A stretch of 64,000 nucleotides of DNA from Haloplanus aerogenes (GCF_003856835.1 NZ_CP034145.1:3100001-3164000), one strand, 5' to 3'; counted from the first letter of the stretch, positions 48,376 through 58,127 are shown. The notes: a model not told the origin generated them from the letters alone. Made by a program: numbers and translations.

Positions 48376-49533
48376 CTACGCCTCCGGCGCCCGGCTTCGA
48401 GCGTCGAGCCGTCGGTACGTCTCGGGACGGCTGACGACGTACACCGCGTCGCCGGGCGCGAGCGTCCGATCGTCGGGCAGGTCGTCGACGGTCCCGTCCT
48501 CGCTCTGGACCGCCACGACCGTCGCATCGAGACTCTCGACAGCCACGCCCACGAGGTCGCTCCCCGCAGCAACGTTGACGACGTACATGGTCTCTTCCGC
48601 CGCTCGGAGGAGCGACGCGAACTCGCGTTCGGCCTGCGGTTCAGCGGGGAGAGTAACCAGCCGATACGTCTCGTCGGCGTCGAGGTGGGTCGCCTCCTCC
48701 CCGTCGACGGCGAGCGTCGCCACGTCGTCGACGTGTGCCCGGAGTTCGCCAGTCAGGAGGCGTTCAGCCGCCGGCTCCGTCCGCCACACCTGCACCCGAT
48801 CACCGGGACTGGCGGCGTGGGCGGGATCGGCCCGGACCGCGACGGCGACGGTCCCCGGTGCGAGCGTCGGGCCGATCCCGGTCGCGCGACTCCCCAGTGC
48901 GAGATACTCGATCGTACCGTCGTCGGTCAGTTCCACGTCGACGTGACCCACATCGTAGTCGTCCTGCAGACGGGTGACGAACCGGTTCTCTAACTCCGAG
49001 ACGGACAGTCGTCGGGGGAAGATCAGCGTCTTGCCCGCGAGCGTCTCCTTCGTCGCCGGACTCACCGGATCGTACCCCTCTATGTCATCGATGTCGTCGG
49101 CGTCCTCGGGGAGGGTCACGTCGGTGATGCGGCCGACCGAGCGGACGATCCGACTCACCTCCACGTCGAGTTCGCGCGCGCCCGCGAAGGCGAACACGTC
49201 GGTCGCGACGCGGTCACCGACGAGGCGGCCGACGGGCGCACTGATCGCGCCGACACCCAGCGCGAGGACGTTGAACACGATCCGTTCGACCGAGAAGATG
49301 CTCGTCTGGCCGCTGAGCAGGTCGGTGAACACCCCGACCGTGTTGAGCGCCAGCGCGACCACCGAGAGGCCGAGCAGGATCGACAGCCACAGCGGCAGGC
49401 GGAGTTTGGTGTACCAGCGGTAGACGAGCGCCGCGACGGCACTGACGAGGGCGGCCCCGACGGCGAAGGCGAGCAGGCGGGCGAGCGTGCGAAGCAGGAA
49501 CGGATCGACCGCGGGCACGGACACTTGCATCAC
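48376..49533 (-). CDS. Membrane protein with C-terminal TrkA-C-like domain (paralogue A)
   Basis: A 385-residue protein with three hydrophobic helices in the first 110 residues (LAFAVGAALVSAVAALVYRW; LSILLGLSVVALALNTVGVF; VFNVLALGVGAISAPVGRLV) and a large soluble part. A segment IDDIEGYDPVSP precedes FPRRLSVSELENRFVTRLQD. The C-terminus (YVVNVAAGSDLVGVAVESLD; RTLAPGDAVYVVS) looks like a TrkA-C/RCK_C ligand domain. It shares the same order of parts with its neighbour, which it overlaps by 4 nt. There is no NAD-binding TrkA-N. Probably senses ions or nucleotides to control a channel. Confidence 0.78.
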   Translation of the reverse strand: MMQVSVPAVDPFLLRTLARLLAFAVGAALVSAVAALVYRWYTKLRLPLWLSILLGLSVVALALNTVGVFTDLLSGQTSIFSVERIVFNVLALGVGAISAPVGRLVGDRVATDVFAFAGARELDVEVSRIVRSVGRITDVTLPEDADDIDDIEGYDPVSPATKETLAGKTLIFPRRLSVSELENRFVTRLQDDYDVGHVDVELTDDGTIEYLALGSRATGIGPTLAPGTVAVAVRADPAHAASPGDRVQVWRTEPAAERLLTGELRAHVDDVATLAVDGEEATHLDADETYRLVTLPAEPQAEREFASLLRAAEETMYVVNVAAGSDLVGVAVESLDATVVAVQSEDGTVDDLPDDRTLAPGDAVYVVSRPETYRRLDARSRAPEA

Positions 49534-50762
49534 GCGACCGCCTCCCGGAACGCCGAGACGGCGTCGTACGCCCCGACGACGAACAGGTCGTCACCCACGG
49601 CGAGCGCCTGCGAGCCGCGGGGCGCGAACTGCCAGCGCCCCTCGTGGCGGACGGCGAGGACCGTCACGCCGTGGGCGTCCCGCAGGTCGGCGTTACCGAT
49701 GGTCGTGCCCGCGACGGGCGCACCCTCCCGGATCGTCACTTTCCGGATCCGGTTGCCCGCCCGCCGGAGGAGCGTCAGGAGTTCGTACTCCCGGCGCGTC
49801 CCCCGGGAGAGGACGGTGAGGCGGTCGACGGCCGACCCGAGCAGCGAGGACGCCTGCCCGGCGTCGACGGCGACGGTCAGGCGGCCGTCGCCACCGTCCG
49901 CGACGGGGAGCGACGGGGTGGCAGTGGGGTCGGGGACAGGATCGGTCCCGCCGTCGGTGGCGCTGGTGTCGGCCGTCCGCGCGGCGTCGCGCGCGCTGTC
50001 GCTCCGGAGGCTGACGACGGTCCCACGGTAGGTTCGGTCGGGGGCCGTGAGTGCCACCTCGTCGCCGCGAGCGGTACCCGTCGGCAGGAGCCCCCGGACC
50101 GAGACGCCGCGCTTGCCCGGCGGGATGCGCTTGGAGAGGCCGCCGAGGGGCGGCGCGGCGTTCACCGTCGCTCGGGCGCGTTCGTCGAGCGTCACCGCCA
50201 CGTCCGCGAGGTCGAACTCGGTGCGGAGGCGGTCGGCCACCCGCGACTCCAGTTCGACCACCGGCACGTCGGCGGGGAAGGTGGCGGTCCACTCCCGAAT
50301 CTCCCGGCGGAGGTCCGCGGGCACGGACGGATACCCCTCCATGTCGCCCACGTCGCCGGAGACGCGCACGGCGACCTGCCCGCGGCCGCCGACGAGTTGG
50401 ATCACGTCCGTCGAGAGGGTTCGGTCGGTGAGTTTGCGCAGCGACAGTTTCCGGGGGAACTCCGCCCCCATCTTGTCGCCGGCACTGTGCGCGTACAGCG
50501 AGAGCATCAACACGACGATGACTGCCACGGTCAGGCGGACCTGATTCGCCGACTGGGTGAAGGTCGGATCGTTCAGCGCCATCAGGCCACCGTTGACGCC
50601 GGCGATAGCGACGGAGAGGACGATGACACCGAACGCAGGGACGGTGACGCCGGTGATGTACTTGAACGTGAAGCCGAACGCCCACGACACCAGCGCCGGA
50701 ATAATGCCCGTCAGGATGCCGAGATAGAGGCCAAAGAGGACTTCGACCGGAAAGGAGGCCAT
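49530..50762 (-). CDS. Membrane protein with C-terminal TrkA-C-like domain (paralogue B)
   Basis: A 410-residue protein with about three N-terminal helices (YLGILTGIIPALVSWAFG; FGVIVLSVAIAGVNGGLMAL; VRLTVAVIVVLMLSLYAHS). The soluble part has DMEGYPSVPADL and FPADVPVVELESRVADRL, matching the corresponding segments of paralogue A. The C-terminal TrkA-C-like module has KVTIREGAPVAGTTIGN and ALAVGDDLFVVG. No Rossmann motif. Its start lies 87 nt from the divergent Kch-type channel, suggesting joint control. A and B may form a heteromeric complex. Confidence 0.8.
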   Translation of the reverse strand: MASFPVEVLFGLYLGILTGIIPALVSWAFGFTFKYITGVTVPAFGVIVLSVAIAGVNGGLMALNDPTFTQSANQVRLTVAVIVVLMLSLYAHSAGDKMGAEFPRKLSLRKLTDRTLSTDVIQLVGGRGQVAVRVSGDVGDMEGYPSVPADLRREIREWTATFPADVPVVELESRVADRLRTEFDLADVAVTLDERARATVNAAPPLGGLSKRIPPGKRGVSVRGLLPTGTARGDEVALTAPDRTYRGTVVSLRSDSARDAARTADTSATDGGTDPVPDPTATPSLPVADGGDGRLTVAVDAGQASSLLGSAVDRLTVLSRGTRREYELLTLLRRAGNRIRKVTIREGAPVAGTTIGNADLRDAHGVTVLAVRHEGRWQFAPRGSQALAVGDDLFVVGAYDAVSAFREAVA

Positions 50763-50818
50763 AGTCGCGTCTCGGCGCCGAGGCGTAAACCGCTAACGGG
50801 CCGGGCGGGCGACGAGCC

Positions 50819-50827
50819 CTTTATCAA
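50819..50827 (+). promoter_or_regulatory. TATA box of the Kch-type channel gene
   Basis: CTTTATCAA is centred 27 nt before the ATG at 50850, giving a leaderless transcript. The opposite side of this 87-nt gap must hold the promoter of the TrkA-C operon. Confidence 0.55.
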
Positions 50828-50849
50828 TCCCGTGCCCGAGAGCGTAGGC

Positions 50850-52007
50850 ATGGCTGCGAGTCGGGGTGATCGGTTTCTCGGTGTGCGGGCCGCAGTAGGC
50901 CTGACGCTCCTCGCCGGCGCACTCTCGATGGTGACGGGCATCGTCCACATGGGGTCGCCGACGGGGCGACCGCTCGTCCCCTTCGTCCCCCCGGTAGCCC
51001 GCGCCACCGCCGGCTTCACCGGCACGCTCACCGGCTTTCTGCTGCTCGGGAGCGCGCTCGGTCTCCGACGAGGCCTTCGCGCCGCGTGGTACTCGACCAT
51101 CTGCCTGCTCGTCGTCTCCGCCGGACAGGGGCTGGTGCAGGCGAGCGAAACGTCGATTCCGCTGGTGGTCCTCTCCGTCCTCGCGCTGCCCGCCGTCGCG
51201 CTCAACCGCCGTCGGTTCGACCGCTCGGTCGACTTCTCGGCCACGCAACTGGCCGCCCTCCTCGCTCTCGGCGGCTCGCAGGTGTACATCACGACGGGCG
51301 CGTACGCCCTCCGCGAGGAGTTCGGCGGGATCAACACGGTGGTCGACGCCGTCTACTTCGCCATCGTCACCTCCAGCACCGTCGGCTACGGTGACATCAC
51401 GCCCCAGACGGCAGTGGCTCGGCTGTTCGGTATCTCGGCGCTCGTCGTCGGGACGGCGAGTTTCGCCATCGCCCTCGGTGTCCTGCTGACGCCCGCCATC
51501 GAAGCCCGACTCGTCAAGGCACTCGGAAAGATGACCCAATCAGAACTCGACTTGCTCGACGATCACATCCTCGTCCTCGGTCACGGCGACCTGACCGAGG
51601 CGATCATTCAGGAACTGGACGGCAAAGCACCCTTCCTCGTCCTCGTCCCGGACGGTGACGTGGCACGACGGCTGAGCGAACGCGGTATCGACACGCTCAC
51701 CGGCGACACGAGCGACGAGGAGACGCTTCGGCGCGTCCACGTCGAGGAGGCGCGGGCCGTCGTCGCGGCGACGAACGACGACGCGGCGGACGCCCTCGCC
51801 ATCCTGACGGTGCGTGACCTCGCGCCAGACATCCACATCGTCGCGGCGGCGACCCACCGCGAGAACGTGGCCAAACTCCGGCGTGCGGGCGCCGACACGG
51901 TAATCAGCCCCGCGAGCATCGGCGGCCACCTGCTCGTCGAGTCGGCGCTCGGGGGCCGGGACGTCGACACCGAGGCTGTGGCGGATCGCTTGCTCGACGA
52001 AATCTAG
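50850..52007 (+). CDS. Kch-type potassium channel with RCK (TrkA-N) domain
   Basis: A 385-residue ion channel. Several N-terminal helices precede a pore loop with the selectivity filter TVGYGD (177-182), after AIVTSS. The cytosolic RCK domain begins DDHILVLGHGDLTEAI (about 237-252), whose GHGDL loop is the nucleotide-binding turn, and continues with EARAVVAATNDDAADALAI. No TrkA-C domain follows, so the partner proteins at 48376-50762 could supply that part. Stop overlaps the HPP-Usp gene by 4 nt (CTAG). Confidence 0.93.
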   Translation: MAASRGDRFLGVRAAVGLTLLAGALSMVTGIVHMGSPTGRPLVPFVPPVARATAGFTGTLTGFLLLGSALGLRRGLRAAWYSTICLLVVSAGQGLVQASETSIPLVVLSVLALPAVALNRRRFDRSVDFSATQLAALLALGGSQVYITTGAYALREEFGGINTVVDAVYFAIVTSSTVGYGDITPQTAVARLFGISALVVGTASFAIALGVLLTPAIEARLVKALGKMTQSELDLLDDHILVLGHGDLTEAIIQELDGKAPFLVLVPDGDVARRLSERGIDTLTGDTSDEETLRRVHVEEARAVVAATNDDAADALAILTVRDLAPDIHIVAAATHRENVAKLRRAGADTVISPASIGGHLLVESALGGRDVDTEAVADRLLDEI

Positions 52008-53413
52008 GGATGCCCGCGGTCGATCACCGCCACGTCGCAGTCCACGTCGTGTAACCGCTCGAAGGTGGGCGGGGAGACGAACCGCGAGGCACGCGAGCGT
52101 TCGCCGGACGATCCGACGAGCAACAGGTCGTAGGCGTCGGCGTTGGCGCCGATGAAGTCGGTGATCCGGCTCCGGGCCACCCGCGTCTCCACGTCCACGT
52201 CCACCGTCTCCGCGAGGTCGGCCAGCCGTGTCTCCGCCCCCCGGCGCTCCACTTCGGCGTCGATACAGGTGCAGACGCTCAGCGTCCCGCTCCGGCCGGC
52301 CAGTCGCGCGGCGAAATCGAGCATGGCGTGGGCGGTGTCGCCGGGGCGAGCGACGGTCACGAGAATGCGCCGCCAGCGGCGACGGCCCGTCGTCGGCCGG
52401 AAGGCGATGGTGTCGTAGCGGCTGTCGAAGATGCCGCGAACGTACGGCGAGAGCAACCCCTGCTTTTCCTCGTAGGGCGTGACCACGAGGTCGCAGTTCG
52501 TGTTCGCCGCCGTCTCGACGGTCGTCGGTACGGGCGCGCCGCTGGCGACCACCACCTCGCAGGGGACGCCGGCACGAGTTCGGACCGTCTCCGCGGTCGC
52601 CTCCAGACGTTCGGCCGTCTCCGTCGCGACGTCGTCGAGCGCCGGGTCGGCGTTGGCGTCGACGTCGGCATCGGCCGCCGATTCGTCGAGAATCGCCAGC
52701 AACACCACCTTCCCGGCGTCGTGGGCGGCGGCGAGCGTCGCGCCGAACAGCGCCGTCGTCTCCGCGCGGTCGTGATCCCCCCGCATCGGCACGAGGACGT
52801 GATCGTCACCCTGTGCCGTGTCGTAGAGATACTGCGCGCGGCGTTCGTAGAAGCGCGAGCGCCAGAGGGAGAAGACCACGGCGACGAGGGCACCGAAGAC
52901 GGCGACGCTGGTGACGTACGCCTCGGGCGAGGCGTCGTCGGTGACGAGGACGAGCAACGCCGTCGAGAAGGCGGCGGGTTCCTCCACGTCGAGGAGCCAC
53001 GTCGCGGCACCGGTGAGGAAGATGGAGAGCGCGGCGCTCGCGGGCGAGACGGGGGCCGCGGTGGGGAAGAACGGCGCCCACGCGGAGAGGCCGAGCGCCG
53101 CCCACCCACAGCACGCGCCGACGACGAGGCCGACGACGAACTTCCGGGGCGAGGCGTAGCGCCCCTCGGGGTCGGCAAAGAGCGTGTACGCCCCCGACGC
53201 CAGCGGCGGGAAGAGCAGGAAGGAGAGTTCGGTGAGCGCGTTCGAGATGAGCGTCACCAGTCCGATGAGCAGGGGGACCGCCACCAGCACCGTCAGGTGG
53301 AGGAGGTTGCCGGTGTGCTGGAGCCAGCGCCCGAAGGCGGCGAGTTCGCGCCGTTCGAGTCGCCGCATTCGGCGGGCGACGGCGACGAGTCGAGCGATCA
53401 CCCCCTCGAACAT
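52004..53413 (-). CDS. HPP membrane domain fused to two Usp domains
   Basis: A 469-residue fusion. Residues about 35-185 hold four or five helices with HPP-family features (LLFPPLASGAYTLFADPEGR; ASPRKFVVGLVVGACCGW). Two cytosolic universal-stress-protein domains follow: the first starts DDHVLVPMRGDHDR, the second RRILVTVARPGDTAHAMLDF and ends with LLLVGSSGERSRASRF, the typical ATP-site GS..(S) loop. HPP proteins have been linked to nitrite or ion transport in plants and bacteria. Convergent with the Kch gene. Confidence 0.85.
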   Translation of the reverse strand: MFEGVIARLVAVARRMRRLERRELAAFGRWLQHTGNLLHLTVLVAVPLLIGLVTLISNALTELSFLLFPPLASGAYTLFADPEGRYASPRKFVVGLVVGACCGWAALGLSAWAPFFPTAAPVSPASAALSIFLTGAATWLLDVEEPAAFSTALLVLVTDDASPEAYVTSVAVFGALVAVVFSLWRSRFYERRAQYLYDTAQGDDHVLVPMRGDHDRAETTALFGATLAAAHDAGKVVLLAILDESAADADVDANADPALDDVATETAERLEATAETVRTRAGVPCEVVVASGAPVPTTVETAANTNCDLVVTPYEEKQGLLSPYVRGIFDSRYDTIAFRPTTGRRRWRRILVTVARPGDTAHAMLDFAARLAGRSGTLSVCTCIDAEVERRGAETRLADLAETVDVDVETRVARSRITDFIGANADAYDLLLVGSSGERSRASRFVSPPTFERLHDVDCDVAVIDRGHP

Positions 53414-53419
53414 CCTCGC

Positions 53420-54154
53420 TTACCCGAGCGTCGCGGCGGCGTCTAACGCCAGTTCGATCATCCGCTCGACGTTGTTGCGGGCCTTCGGCGGGAGTTCGTC
53501 TGCCGACACGTCGCCGCTCCCTTTCTGCGTGCCCTCGACGAGGTTGCCGTCGACGGTGCAGATGGCACCGGCGCGCAGGCCCTTCCGCCGAGCGAGGGTG
53601 AAGAGCGCGGCCGCCTCCATCTCCACCGCGAGCAAGCCGGCGTCCTCCCAGTCGGCGACGTACTCGTCCGTCTCGGCGTAGAAGGCGTCGTCGGTGACGA
53701 TCGGGCCGACGTGGACGGCCTCGTCGTTCGCCTCGGCGGCGTCGACGAGCGCTCGCAACACGTCGTAGTCGGGGGCAGCGGGATACTCCACCCGCTCGTA
53801 GCGTTTGGTCGTCCCCTCCTCTTTCGCCGCGCCGGTGGCGACGACCATGTCACCGATCTCGATATCCGACTGGAGCGCGCCGGTCGTCCCCGGCCGAATG
53901 ACCGTCTCGACGCCGACGGCCGCGAGTTCCTCCAGCGCGATGGCCGCGGAGGGCGACCCCACGCCGGTCGAACAGACGGTGAGCGGGACGCCGTCGTACT
54001 CGGCGTTGACGAGGTAGTACTCGCGGTTGTGGGCGAGTTCTTCGACGGTGTCACACTGCGCGGCGATCCGTTCGACTCGCCCCGGGTCGCCGGGCAGGAG
54101 CGCCACGTCGTGAACGTCGTCCTCGTCGACCCGCAGGTGTGGCTGGATGGCCAT
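53420..54154 (-). CDS. Nucleoside phosphorylase (uridine phosphorylase family)
   Basis: A 244-residue PNP/UDP-family enzyme that splits nucleosides with phosphate to base plus ribose 1-phosphate. ALLPGDPGRVERI binds phosphate, VCSTGVGSPSAAIALEEL and RPGTTGALQ are active-site loops, and LAVEMEAAALFTLA holds the ribose-binding Met-Glu pair. Uridine is the likeliest substrate, judged by family pattern. DeoC, two kilobases away, would use deoxyribose phosphate from the same kind of salvage. The start is at ATG 54154. Confidence 0.92.
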   Translation of the reverse strand: MAIQPHLRVDEDDVHDVALLPGDPGRVERIAAQCDTVEELAHNREYYLVNAEYDGVPLTVCSTGVGSPSAAIALEELAAVGVETVIRPGTTGALQSDIEIGDMVVATGAAKEEGTTKRYERVEYPAAPDYDVLRALVDAAEANDEAVHVGPIVTDDAFYAETDEYVADWEDAGLLAVEMEAAALFTLARRKGLRAGAICTVDGNLVEGTQKGSGDVSADELPPKARNNVERMIELALDAAATLG

Positions 54155-54263
54155 AGTAGCTCCACGCCGCGCCGGGGAGAAAACAGTCTCGGCTCGGTGA
54201 GATCGCTCAACCGTCCGTTTGAGTCACCCAAGCAACCAACACGCTGGGCGCCGAGCCGACACC

Positions 54264-55259
54264 ATGGATCAGACGCGACGACGGGTCCTCGCGGCCGGTG
54301 CGGCCGCCGGCCTCCTCTCGCTGTCGGGCTGTCTCGGCGCCCTCGGCGGTGACGATGGCACTCTCGACGGCGGCGAGAACGACAGCCGCCACCTCCAGCT
54401 CCTCCTTTCGGACGCCTCGACCCCCCTCCGCTCGGGCTACGTGATCGATTTCGCGGAGACCGAGCGACCGTGGGACGGCGAGGCCTTCGCGGCGGCGTTG
54501 GCGGGAGAAACGTACACGACGCAGTACCGCACGCCCTTCGGCTCCCGGCCCGACGACCCGAAATACGCCCGCCACGGGGGGACGTACTACCGCCTCGGGC
54601 ACGTCGTCGTGAACGAACGGTCCGTCACGCATCCGGTGGTTCGGCTGTCGGCCGTCGCGGACGCGGAGGCGTCCGACGCACCCGAGGCCGTCGCGGCCGA
54701 CGACCTCTCCGAGGCCGACCGGACGGTCGTCCACGTCGCCCACATGGCGGCGCGGGCGCGGGGGAACGTCGGCGGCGCACCGTGGGGGCTGATCCAGCGC
54801 GGTGGATTCGTCTTCCGCGACGACGCCGACGCCGAGGAGAGTCGACTGGTCGGGGACGACGCGCCGAGTCACGTCGCCTACCGCGAGACGGTGTACGCAA
54901 TCGAGGTCAGTCGCGAGCGGTTCTACGAACCCGTCTACCGGGCGACGGTCGAGCCGGTAGCCGACTCGCCGGAGCGGATGGAGGCCATCCTCCGGGCGCA
55001 GTTCGTCGACGCGCGCCTCTCGGGTGACCGCCTCTCTGGGAAGGCACGGTCCATCCTCCGGGAGGCACAGGGTGAGGGCTACGAGGAGGCGCACCCGTAC
55101 TCCGACGCGTACCGGACGGTGGTGACGGGGCTCCACGCACGCGCCTACCTCGACGGCAACATACAGAAGGACGCGTACGTCGAGGACCCCGGCGCCGGAA
55201 TGGTGCGGTACGACGGGACGTACTACGACTACCGGTTGCGGTTCGTCACGCGGGGGTGA
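54264..55259 (+). CDS. Tat-exported lipoprotein, unknown
   Basis: A 331-residue exported protein. MDQTRRRVLAAGAAAGLLSLSGC has twin arginines and a lipobox. The mature part is mixed alpha/beta, with GGTYYRLGHVVVNERSV and a C-terminal DGTYYDYRLRFVTRG. Repeats of the motif YYR(L)G and DGTYYDYRL hint at two related halves. No family recognised. It is divergent from the phosphorylase gene and is followed 20 nt later by a small membrane protein. Confidence 0.75.
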   Translation: MDQTRRRVLAAGAAAGLLSLSGCLGALGGDDGTLDGGENDSRHLQLLLSDASTPLRSGYVIDFAETERPWDGEAFAAALAGETYTTQYRTPFGSRPDDPKYARHGGTYYRLGHVVVNERSVTHPVVRLSAVADAEASDAPEAVAADDLSEADRTVVHVAHMAARARGNVGGAPWGLIQRGGFVFRDDADAEESRLVGDDAPSHVAYRETVYAIEVSRERFYEPVYRATVEPVADSPERMEAILRAQFVDARLSGDRLSGKARSILREAQGEGYEEAHPYSDAYRTVVTGLHARAYLDGNIQKDAYVEDPGAGMVRYDGTYYDYRLRFVTRG

Positions 55260-55278
55260 CCCGACCGAGCGCACGATC

Positions 55279-55464
55279 ATGAACACGATTCGTATCGCAA
55301 TAACCTGCTTCGCCGTCAGCATCCTCGTCTCCCTCGTGAGTCGGGCGTGGTACTCCGCATCGTTCGCGTACGGCGAGGCGGCGTTCTACGGCGGGCTACT
55401 GGTCGGTGGAGTTCTGTGGCTGGTCGGCGCTTACTACGGCTACCGGGCGGTTCGGCGGCGCTAG
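55279..55464 (+). CDS. Small two-helix membrane protein
   Basis: A 61-residue protein: MNTIRIAITCFAVSILVSLV forms the first helix, GGLLVGGVLWLVGAYYGYRA the second, and a basic tail (VRRR) ends it. Probably co-transcribed with the lipoprotein upstream (20-nt gap). Stop overlaps the DUF63 gene by 4 nt (CTAG). Function unknown. Confidence 0.7.
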   Translation: MNTIRIAITCFAVSILVSLVSRAWYSASFAYGEAAFYGGLLVGGVLWLVGAYYGYRAVRRR

Positions 55465-56282
55465 GTCGGTGACCCGGCGACGGCGAACAGCAACACGTTG
55501 TGCGCGCCGGGGCCGAGTCCCACCGCAGCGACGAAGCCGAGGATCAGTCGACCCTGCGTCGGCGCCTCCCGCACCGTCTCGGTCAGCGCGACGACCACCA
55601 CCCCCACGACGGCGAGTTTCACGAGGACGAACAGCCACCCGCTCCCGATCAGGGGCGCGGTGGGGAGCGAGGCCGCGAACTCGATGATGAGCGCCGAGAG
55701 CGGCGTCCGCTCGCCGAAGCCGAGGAGGTCGATCCCGACCGCCGTCGAGACGGCGTCGAGGGCGTGGCCGGCGACCGCGAGGGCGCCGACGCGACCGGTC
55801 AGAGCCACTTCGGGGCGCAGTCGGCGGAGCAGGAGCCACGTCGCCCCGGTGACGACGGCGGCACCGACGAGGATCGCGATGGATGGAAGGAGACGGAGCG
55901 ACCGGCGACCGGCGCCGACGCCGAGGGCCGCGGCGACGACGGGGACGAGGGCGACGACGCCGACCGCGGCGAGAAAGCGGTGCGTCTCGCGGAAGGGGGC
56001 GGCGTCGGCACCGATCCACGTCGCCCCGGCGACGACGGCGACGGTGAGGTAGACGGCCGGCGTGCCGGTCAGCGGCCGGACGACGGCGGGGAGGGCGTCG
56101 AGAACGTAGAGGACGTGAAGGGCGGAGCCGAGCATCATCCACGGCGCGAACGCGAGGATCGTCGACTCGGTGACGGCCGGCCGGCGGCGATAGAGGAGCG
56201 CGGCGACGGCGCCGAGGCCGACGAGGAGGGCGAGCAGGTAGGGGAGCGGCGGGAGCGCGAAGCCCTCGGGGAGGACGGCCAT
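55461..56282 (-). CDS. DUF63-family membrane protein
   Basis: A 273-residue archaeal integral membrane protein with seven or eight helices. STILAFAPWMMLGSALHVLY and VAGHALDAVSTAVGIDLLGFGE are diagnostic for DUF63, an archaeal family of unknown function; the D and H in HALDAVST may be functional. The start at 56282 (MAVLPEGFALPP) faces deoC. Several His and Glu residues sit in helices, hinting at a membrane enzyme. Confidence 0.88.
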   Translation of the reverse strand: MAVLPEGFALPPLPYLLALLVGLGAVAALLYRRRPAVTESTILAFAPWMMLGSALHVLYVLDALPAVVRPLTGTPAVYLTVAVVAGATWIGADAAPFRETHRFLAAVGVVALVPVVAAALGVGAGRRSLRLLPSIAILVGAAVVTGATWLLLRRLRPEVALTGRVGALAVAGHALDAVSTAVGIDLLGFGERTPLSALIIEFAASLPTAPLIGSGWLFVLVKLAVVGVVVVALTETVREAPTQGRLILGFVAAVGLGPGAHNVLLFAVAGSPT

Positions 56283-56341
56283 AGCTGAAAAGCGCAGAGT
56301 CGGCGGGAAAGCCTTACGCTCCGACGACGTGAAGCGGTGAC

Positions 56342-56971
56342 ATGGACCGAGCCGATTTCGCCGCGCGCATCGATCACACCGTCCTCGGGCCGGAGACGAC
56401 GCCGGCCGACGCCAGTCGGATCGTCCGGGAGGCGGCCGACTACGGTCTGAACGCGTGTGTTCCGCCGTGTTACGTGGCCGAAGTGGTCGACGAGGCGCCC
56501 GCGGTCACGGTGATGACGGTGGTCGGCTTCCCGCACGGGCAACACGACCCCGAGGTGAAACGCGAGGAGGCGGTCGAGGCGTGGGAGGACGGCGCCGACG
56601 AACTCGACGTGGTGCTGAACGTCGGGCGGGTGAAGGCCGGCGAGGATCGGGCGGTGGTCGACGAACTGGCCGAACTCGTCGCCGCGGTGCCCGTGCCGGT
56701 GAAGGTCATCGTCGAGGCACCCCTGCTGACCGAGGACGAGAAACGCCGTGCGGGGGAGGCGGCGGTGGAAGCGGACGCCGACTACCTGAAGACGGGGACG
56801 GGCTTTGCCGGCCCCGCGACCGTCGAGGACGTAGAGCTCCTCGCGGAGTATCTGCCGGTGAAAGCGAGTGGAGGCATCGGCACCGCCGAGGCGGCGAGAG
56901 CGATGCTGGACGCCGGCGCGACGCGCATCGGCGCGTCGGCAGGCGTCGAACTGGTCGAGGGGTTCAACTGA
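56342..56971 (+). CDS. deoC: Deoxyribose-phosphate aldolase
   Basis: A 209-residue TIM-barrel aldolase converting 2-deoxyribose 5-phosphate to glyceraldehyde 3-phosphate and acetaldehyde. [12 protein letters not shown] opens the barrel, ELDVVLNVG holds the first active-site residues, and YLKTGTGF carries the Schiff-base lysine; KASGGIGT binds phosphate. Length is normal for the short archaeal form. Together with the nearby nucleoside phosphorylase it fits nucleoside salvage. Its end overlaps the propeller gene by 8 nt. Confidence 0.95.
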   Translation: MDRADFAARIDHTVLGPETTPADASRIVREAADYGLNACVPPCYVAEVVDEAPAVTVMTVVGFPHGQHDPEVKREEAVEAWEDGADELDVVLNVGRVKAGEDRAVVDELAELVAAVPVPVKVIVEAPLLTEDEKRRAGEAAVEADADYLKTGTGFAGPATVEDVELLAEYLPVKASGGIGTAEAARAMLDAGATRIGASAGVELVEGFN

Positions 56972-58127
56972 GCGCCACGAACGCCGCCTCCGACGCCGAG
57001 GTACCGCTCACGGGGACGAAGAGGGCGTCGTCGGCGACGGCGAGGCCGCGCACGACCGACCCGCCCACGTCGAGGTGCCAGCGCCGGGCGTCGAAGCGCA
57101 CGTCGCCGAGGCCGATGCCGCCGCCCATCCGGTAGGCGGACACGCCGTTCTCGCCGCCGACGTAGAGCGTGTCGCCGGCGCCGGCCATCCCCGCCGCGAA
57201 CGACCCGTCGACCGACCACTGCCGACCCTCGCCGTGCCGACTCATCGCCACGAGGCCGCCGCCGTCGGCGCCGTAGACGGTGTCGTCGGTGAGGACGAGC
57301 GAGTCCTTGGCGGGGCCGGATTCGACGTGCCAGCGCGTCCGCCCCGCGTGGAGGCCGTCCGCGAGTTCGAACGTGCCGCCGCCGAACGTCGTCGCGTAGA
57401 CGGGGCCGCCGTTCCCGAGGGCCACGTCGACGACGCTCCCGGGGAGTTTCCGGCGCCACAGTCCCTTCGCATCAAAAAGCGCGTACACCTCGCCCGCCTC
57501 GGTGCCGACGTAGGCGATGTCCCGACTCGTCGCGAGCGACGTGACCGCGCCGAACACCGAGGCGGTCCACCGCACCGTCCCGTCCGCGGCGTCGATGCGG
57601 GCGACAGTGCCGTCACGCGTCCCGACGAACACCGACTCCCAGTCGTGGTCGGGGACGGGCGCGACGGACACGTCGCCCACGGCAGTCCGCCACTGCTCGC
57701 TTCCGTCCGCGGTGGAGAGCGCGAGGAGGCTCCGGTCGTCGTCGGTGCCGACGTAGGCGGTGCCGTCGTGGACGGCGGGGCCGGTCATCCACGTCGTCGA
57801 TCGATCCTCGGCGGGCGCGAGCGTCCAGCCCGGCGACCCGTCGAGGGCGAACGTTCGGAGGCCACCGAGCGTCGGGAGGTAGACCCGGTCGCCAGCGACG
57901 ACGGGACGGCCGGTCGGCTGGGGGACGGTCCGGCGCCAGCGTTCACTGGCGTCCGAGCGCGGGCCGACGGAATCGGGGACGTAGCTCGTGCCGCCGGCGT
58001 CGCAGTCGGGGAGCGGCCAGTCTGTCTGACTGTCGGTCGCGGCGGGGTCGGCGTCGCTGTCATGACCGAGACAGCCACCCGTGGCGAGGAGGCCGAGACT
58101 CGCGAGCACGCGGCGTCTGGAGGGCAT
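56964..58127 (-). CDS. PQQ-type beta-propeller lipoprotein
   Basis: A 387-residue secreted propeller. [21 protein letters not shown] is a Tat/lipobox signal. About seven repeated blades follow, each with an A-x-D-G-x-x-x-W element (for example [31 protein letters not shown]), as in PQQ-like repeat and BamB-like proteins. No catalytic PQQ-site residues or c-type haem motif are visible, so it is probably a binding or scaffold protein. The shorter start at 58127 is chosen over an upstream ATG because it places the signal correctly. Confidence 0.87.
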   Translation of the reverse strand: MPSRRRVLASLGLLATGGCLGHDSDADPAATDSQTDWPLPDCDAGGTSYVPDSVGPRSDASERWRRTVPQPTGRPVVAGDRVYLPTLGGLRTFALDGSPGWTLAPAEDRSTTWMTGPAVHDGTAYVGTDDDRSLLALSTADGSEQWRTAVGDVSVAPVPDHDWESVFVGTRDGTVARIDAADGTVRWTASVFGAVTSLATSRDIAYVGTEAGEVYALFDAKGLWRRKLPGSVVDVALGNGGPVYATTFGGGTFELADGLHAGRTRWHVESGPAKDSLVLTDDTVYGADGGGLVAMSRHGEGRQWSVDGSFAAGMAGAGDTLYVGGENGVSAYRMGGGIGLGDVRFDARRWHLDVGGSVVRGLAVADDALFVPVSGTSASEAAFVALS

